From: an uncultured Candidatus Entotheonella sp.
GTDB taxonomy: Bacteria > Tectomicrobia > Entotheonellia > Entotheonellales > Entotheonellaceae
Direction of reading: 5' to 3'
Assembly (NCBI GenBank): GCA_951828535.1
Contig: OX639990.1
Span: forward strand, 1,227,300-1,291,299
Length of the DNA stretch: 64,000 nt
Below are positions 61,001 through 64,000 of the stretch, piece after piece (the first letter of the stretch is position 1; each line of letters begins with the position of its first letter). Made by a program: the position numbers and the translations under genes. The notes beneath the pieces were generated by a model. That model ran no database searches, was not told the DNA's origin, and worked only from the letters and a program-made list of their open reading frames with translations.

Positions 61001-62209
61001 TCGCGCTTCAAATTCTGCGCCCTGATCGTTGGCGGCGAAGCGCGACGGTTCAACGAGACGCGCTGCGCCTTCTTCCTCCACGACACCGCCGAGATCGACG
61101 ACGCGGAGCGCTGCTTCCCGTTGGCGCCGTCCGATTTTGCCCGCGTCAACCCCAACACCGGCACCGCGCCCGTGTTCCGCACCCGGCGCGACGCCGACAT
61201 CACCCGCCGCATCTATGAACGGCATCCGGTGCTGGTGGATCGCTCAGGCGGCGGCGAGCAGAAGGTGTGGCCGGTGCGGTACGTGCGCATGTTCGACATG
61301 ACCAACAACTCGGACCGCTTCCGCACCGCTGCGCAACTCGACACAGAAGGTTTCTACCCGGTGCAGGGCAATCGCTGGAAACGTGGGGAGGACCTGTATC
61401 TGCCGTTGTACGAAGGCAAGATGGTGCAGGCGTATGACCATCGCGCCGCCAGCGTGGTGGTGAACCCGGACAACCTGAACCGGCCCGCTCAGCCGCGAGA
61501 AGCGACCGGCGAAGAACACGCCAACCCGAACTGGCTGCCGGATCCGCAATTCTGGGTCAGCATCGACGATATCGAATGGCCGGGAGGGTTGGGATGGGCC
61601 GTGGCTTTCAAGGACGTCACTGCGCCTACGAATGTGAGAACAATGATTGCAGCGGTAATACCCCGCTCGGCCTGTGGAAATACGTTGCCCATTCTGATGC
61701 CCGGCGCAGTTGAAACAGCCGCATACCGGGAAATGGCCTGCCTCCTGGCCGCTTGCCTCAATTCGTTTGCCCTCGATTTTGTTGCACGGCAGAAAGTTCA
61801 AGGGCAACATCTCAATTGGTTCGTCGTTGAGCAACTTCCTGTGCTGGCCGTTGATGCTTATGACCGGCAATTCGGCGCCACGACCGCCCGCGCCCTCGTC
61901 CGCGATCACGTGCTGCGCCTCACCTACACCGCCCACGACATGGCGCCCTTCGCCCGCGACCTCGGATACGACGGCCCGCCGTTCCCCTGGGACGACGAAG
62001 AACGCCGCCACCTGCGCGCCCGCCTCGATGCCCTCTACTTCCACCTCTACGGCCTGTCGCGGGGCGACACCGAATACATCCTCGACACCTTCCCCATCGT
62101 CCGCCGCGAGGACGAAAAACAATTCGGCCGATTCCGCACGCGGGACATGATCCTGGCCTATATGAACGCCCTGGCAGCCGGTGATACGGAGACGAGGGTG
62201 GCGATTTAG
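58091..62209 (+). CDS. Type IIG-like restriction-modification protein (Eco57I-type methyltransferase)
   Basis: A 1372-aa defence protein. Near the N-terminus YRDALLIEESK has D112 and E118-x-K120, compatible with a PD-(D/E)xK nuclease. The N6-adenine methyltransferase has motif I DPAMGSGHF at about 498 and the catalytic NPPW at about 824. The C-terminal part is a likely target-recognition region. Overall it resembles single-chain type IIG enzymes; BREX PglX-type methyltransferases are alternatives, but no BREX genes are present. ATG 58091 has GAGG 5 nt upstream. A palindromic repeat is inserted in frame around residues 745-775. GC content is high. Confidence 0.85.
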   Translation: MPGQLFTQYFFTDGIRHTPEWRSSVERPQAFTAFAGTVAERFEAFSHYDSPNESVTEQDLICPILEMLGWTHYLPQQGAARNEDIPDHLLFVDAVSKARAVGRGDSEERYRDALLIEESKRFGLPLDTREATGKARAGTPHGQIRRYLATADSVTDGRLRWGILTNGGVWRLYDTRARPRASGYYEADLTALLRSGNEDGLRTFYLLFRRDSFNLRDGAQAPFLETALAEGRHYEEQVARDLSNVVFDTVFPGLVTALARQSTQDLSAIRDAALIFLYRLLFVLYAEDRGLVPVNDPRYDDYGLRKRVRDDIARRTQDGDTFSIHAASYYNHLTTLFTLIDKGDASIGLPPYNGGLFAPASAPMLETVRLSDAAVAPIIYAMSHRESHFVNYRDMSVQQLGSIYERLLEHEPVRHDDGSITIRPNPYVRKDSGSFYTPQELVDLIVDSTLKPLAEERLKAFEDKAAALQHDRHPKAERHAELNRLDPAEAVLDLKVLDPAMGSGHFLVTAVDFLSDYISDLIEYVPAVPAWLDGDYASPLVQRIERIRHDILQRAAASNWVIDEAQLTDQAIIRRMVLKRCIYGVDKNRLTVELAKVSLWLHSFTVGAPLSFLDHHLRVGDSLIGVRVQDATGELHRLGGLFAGSAIAGAEAATAGMQRIEAMSDADVAEVRESASLFARVEETTADLRGLLDFVCGWRWMTAGMKQKERAAFEVPLIEALGQKPDDAYSLMAQGPTSLATSSPCSKEESRVEDEVSPSPLKGEGRGEGENFTRPSPAFTNLWRNARAIADREGFLHWEAAFPGVWQHWQNAHPDGGFDAVIGNPPWDRIKLQEVEWFATRAPDLALAPTAAARRKGIQRLRDAGDPLAGAFDDAKARADSLGQLVRVSGDYPLLGGGDINLYSLFVERAMHLVKPDGLVGLLTPSGIYADKTAADFFKSVSTSGRLGGLFDFENRRLGTELPPFFPDIDSRFKFCALIVGGEARRFNETRCAFFLHDTAEIDDAERCFPLAPSDFARVNPNTGTAPVFRTRRDADITRRIYERHPVLVDRSGGGEQKVWPVRYVRMFDMTNNSDRFRTAAQLDTEGFYPVQGNRWKRGEDLYLPLYEGKMVQAYDHRAASVVVNPDNLNRPAQPREATGEEHANPNWLPDPQFWVSIDDIEWPGGLGWAVAFKDVTAPTNVRTMIAAVIPRSACGNTLPILMPGAVETAAYREMACLLAACLNSFALDFVARQKVQGQHLNWFVVEQLPVLAVDAYDRQFGATTARALVRDHVLRLTYTAHDMAPFARDLGYDGPPFPWDDEERRHLRARLDALYFHLYGLSRGDTEYILDTFPIVRREDEKQFGRFRTRDMILAYMNALAAGDTETRVAI
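60353..60405 (+). repeat. Palindromic repeat inserted in frame in the restriction-modification gene
   Basis: CCCTCTCCCTT (60362-60372) and AAGGGAGAGGG (60374-60384) are perfect inverted copies around a single G, followed by GCCGGGGTGAGGGTGAG. This composition is that of a dispersed palindromic repeat seen in many bacterial genomes, translated here as SPSPLKGEGRGEGE. It adds a Ser/Gly/Glu-rich stretch between the two catalytic methyltransferase motifs without breaking the frame. Confidence 0.7.
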
Positions 62210-62378
62210 ATTCGAGCCGGTAAACTTCAAGTACCAAGGCCAAGAGCAGTTATAGCGATGGCGGGCCTGTGAAACGGTATTGTAAGGGTGATTCTGCTTG
62301 AAATATGATCGAACATCACGGTATCAAGCAGGGCGCCTGGCAATCAATGGTTATGCATAGAGGAGCGGCCTGATCCCG

Positions 62379-63272
62379 ATGACACAACTACCCCTCGTCT
62401 TGCAACTTCAACAATTGGCCACCGACAACAACACTGACATTATGGAATTATTGCGGAAGGCTCTGCTTGTCGCCGCCAAACTTGGGTTACGGCCGTTTCG
62501 TGACTGGGCGAACAAAGAACTCCAAGGATACGGCACCAGCCACGTCCCCGAGTATCGGCATGTTCACGCGGAACTCAAGGTTGACAATCCGTACCACGGC
62601 CTAATTCCGTTTCTGATCGACGATAAGGAAATGATGGAGGAAATATGTAATGTGCCGATACAGGAACCCATCGGCTCTCTGGTCGATCTGATGGCAATCC
62701 GGTACGAAGACAAGGGCCATGTGCAGGTCTTAATGTCGCCACAGCAGAAATTGCTCCTTATGCGCATGCAAGGCAACTTCTTGCAGTTGGAGCCTGTTCA
62801 AACCATCGGTCGGAACCAAGTTGCTGCAATTCTCGACGCTGTCCGAACGAAGATACTCAATTGGTCACTACAACTTGAAGCCGATGGCGTAATTGGGGAA
62901 GGGATGACGTTTTCAGCAGAAGAAAAACAGAAGGCGCAGTCAAGCATCACGATTGAAAATTTTCAGGGCATAATCGGTAACGTGTCCAGCAGCGCAGTCA
63001 CGCAAAACCTCAATATGGTTGTCTGCCGGGGCGACTTCGCAAGTCTCCGTGCTTACTTGTCAGAAAATGGTATAGACGCCGAAGATATTGATGACCTCGA
63101 AAGAGCGATCAAAGCCGATCCAACACCCGCTTCATCCGAGTCATTCGGCGATAAGGTAAGTGCATGGGTCGGCAAAATGGTTTCCAAGGCGGCAACGGGG
63201 GCATGGCAGATAGGTGTTGGCGCGGCAGGCGGTTTGCTCGGCAAGGCTCTCGGGGCATACTACGGGCTCTGA
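62379..63272 (+). CDS. AbiTii-domain protein (probable abortive-infection type defence)
   Basis: The 297-aa product begins with an AbiTii-like domain (LQLQQLATDNNTDIMELLRKAL, then WANKELQGYG). It continues with a middle domain ending near residue 195 and a Gly/Ala-rich, moderately hydrophobic C-terminus (IGVGAAGGLLGKALGAYYGL) that may associate with membrane. AbiTii has been linked to phage resistance; its mechanism is not known to me. ATG 62379 has only a distant GGAG. A weak promoter (TTGAAA 62298-62303, TATCAA 62322-62327) may exist. Base composition is lower in GC than the preceding gene, suggesting separate acquisition. Confidence 0.72.
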   Translation: MTQLPLVLQLQQLATDNNTDIMELLRKALLVAAKLGLRPFRDWANKELQGYGTSHVPEYRHVHAELKVDNPYHGLIPFLIDDKEMMEEICNVPIQEPIGSLVDLMAIRYEDKGHVQVLMSPQQKLLLMRMQGNFLQLEPVQTIGRNQVAAILDAVRTKILNWSLQLEADGVIGEGMTFSAEEKQKAQSSITIENFQGIIGNVSSSAVTQNLNMVVCRGDFASLRAYLSENGIDAEDIDDLERAIKADPTPASSESFGDKVSAWVGKMVSKAATGAWQIGVGAAGGLLGKALGAYYGL

Positions 63273-63415
63273 CCAATGCACATAACGGGCCGCTACCCTG
63301 GAACGCGCTCGCCTTTTTCTCAGCTCGGACACGACCTCAAGATTTTCCTCCGGTCACCCGCACCTGAGCAGCACCGTTAAGCCAATGTGGCACAGCCCAG
63401 GAGGGGGACGTAAAC

Positions 63416-63631
63416 ATGCCAAAGGCTCTGTTTTTTGGAGAAGTCGTGGAAGGTATCGAGGCTTTATCTCTGGAAGATCAGGAAATCCTCAGAGACATTC
63501 TGCGCCGTCGTATTGTCGAACGACGACGGGAAGAACTCGTCCAAGACGTTCAACAGGTGCAACAAGAATTTCAAGCGGGCCAGTGTCGACCCGCGACGCC
63601 AGAAGAACTTATGAAAGAGATCGTGCCGTGA
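63416..63631 (+). CDS. Antitoxin-like protein of a type II toxin-antitoxin pair
   Basis: A 71-aa acidic-basic helical protein (ALSLEDQEILRDILRRRIVERRREEL) of the kind that precedes RelE/YafQ-type toxins. AGGAGGGGGA lies about 7 nt before ATG 63416. Its stop overlaps the toxin start as GTGA, the usual coupling. I identify it by size, composition and context, not by a diagnostic motif. Confidence 0.7.
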   Translation: MPKALFFGEVVEGIEALSLEDQEILRDILRRRIVERRREELVQDVQQVQQEFQAGQCRPATPEELMKEIVP

Positions 63632-63910
63632 CACGACTCTTGCTGCGTTCCAGTGCCTTTGTGCGGTCGGCCCGACGCGTGGTGAGGCGGCAGCCCCACA
63701 TCGCTGAAGATTTACGAGTCGCATTGGCCGTTGCTGGCTGAAGACGCGTTCCACCCCCAACTCCGGAGCCACAAGCTGAAAGGCAAATTTGCAGGCTCCT
63801 GGGCGTGCAGTGTCGGTTATGATATGAGAATTGTTTTTCAATTCGTCCAACATGAGGATTCCGAAGCGCTCTTGCTAGTGACAGTTGGCACGCATGATGA
63901 AGTTAATTGA
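63628..63910 (+). pseudogene. Frameshifted RelE/YafQ-family toxin
   Basis: From GTG 63628 the frame gives LLLRSSAFVRSARRVVRRQP, a RelE/YafQ-like N-terminus, but stops at TGA 63738. Shifting frame near 63730 restores LLAEDAFHPQLRSHKLKGK, then GSWACSVGYDMRIVF and VTVGTHDEVN to TGA 63908, which is the rest of such a toxin. One extra G near 63730 explains it. The toxin (normally an mRNA interferase) is therefore probably inactive, leaving its antitoxin as an orphan, unless this is an assembly error. Confidence 0.78.
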
Positions 63911-64000
63911 AAAGCCCTTTTCCCGGCTTACTTCTGCTGGAGCAAAGGTTGGCAATGCATGTTTTCGACGTTGCTGGGTCTCGCTTCGGTTACCGCCCGA

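Noticed and set aside
59249-62230. Long minus-strand frames antisense to the restriction-modification gene
   Set aside because: The plus strand carries clear methyltransferase motifs; the antisense frames arise from high GC at third positions.
63738-63740. TGA in the toxin gene as another selenocysteine codon
   Set aside because: Read-through gives no toxin-like sequence, whereas a one-base frame change restores it exactly. This is a frameshift, not recoding.

Overview
The window is a chromosomal segment from an unidentified Gram-negative bacterium. It encodes periplasmic thiol-redox and cytochrome c maturation proteins (DsbD, a CcmH-like protein), a lipoprotein remnant and an exported urea-binding protein. 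Gene order (rpsU-mutS2-dnaG-rpoD, a complete str-S10-spc-alpha cluster, an Fe(II)-trafficking YggX) would fit a deep lineage such as NC10, Tectomicrobia or Deltaproteobacteria in the broad sense. That placement is inference; there is no rRNA gene in the window to settle it.

Layout. 0.1-8.5 kb (+): ftsH, then a variant macromolecular-synthesis operon rpsU-mutS2-dnaG-rpoD. 8.6-12.2 kb (+): a CAU-anticodon tRNA, a coiled-coil/zinc-ribbon protein, a CcmH-like protein and dsbD. 12.2-13.1 kb: a heavily broken TPR/membrane lipoprotein gene. 13.2-46.3 kb (-): one colinear block of about 33 kb, read from a sigma70-type promoter near 46.28 kb through tRNA-Thr, tRNA-Tyr, tRNA-Gly, tRNA-Thr, tuf2, rpmG, tRNA-Trp, secE, nusG, rplKAJL, rpoBC, rpsL, rpsG, fusA, tuf1, the S10, spc and alpha gene sets, ending at rplQ. 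Continuing on the minus strand upstream of it are rlmB, ispF and ispD (46.4-48.4 kb). 48.5-52.0 kb (+): rpoZ, yggX, then a radical SAM gene and an ATP-grasp gene. 52.2-57.9 kb (+): the urea ABC transporter urtABCDE behind a textbook sigma54 promoter. 58.1-64 kb (+): a defence island with a type IIG-like restriction-modification protein, an AbiTii-domain protein and a type II toxin-antitoxin pair whose toxin is frameshifted.

The main discovery is at 49.2-52.0 kb. The radical SAM ORF appears to stop at a TGA after Trp-Tyr-Cys. Reading that TGA as selenocysteine gives a tail Cys-Sec-Ala-Glu-Pro and a further 11 codons to a TAG. The adjoining ATP-grasp ORF appears to stop at a TGA after Ile-Gly-Gly-Leu. 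Reading through it restores 121 further residues that are the expected C-terminal part of that enzyme family, and Sec stands where relatives have Cys. Each TGA is followed at a suitable distance by a small hairpin of bacterial SECIS type. I interpret this as a two-gene selenoprotein locus, probably one biosynthetic or modification pathway, co-transcribed with yggX and possibly rpoZ.

Other points of note are a perfect 12-bp terminator-like hairpin inside the dnaG zinc-finger codons, an eight-cysteine segment in the non-conserved region of the principal sigma factor, two tuf genes differing at one base, and a palindromic repeat inserted in frame in the restriction-modification gene.
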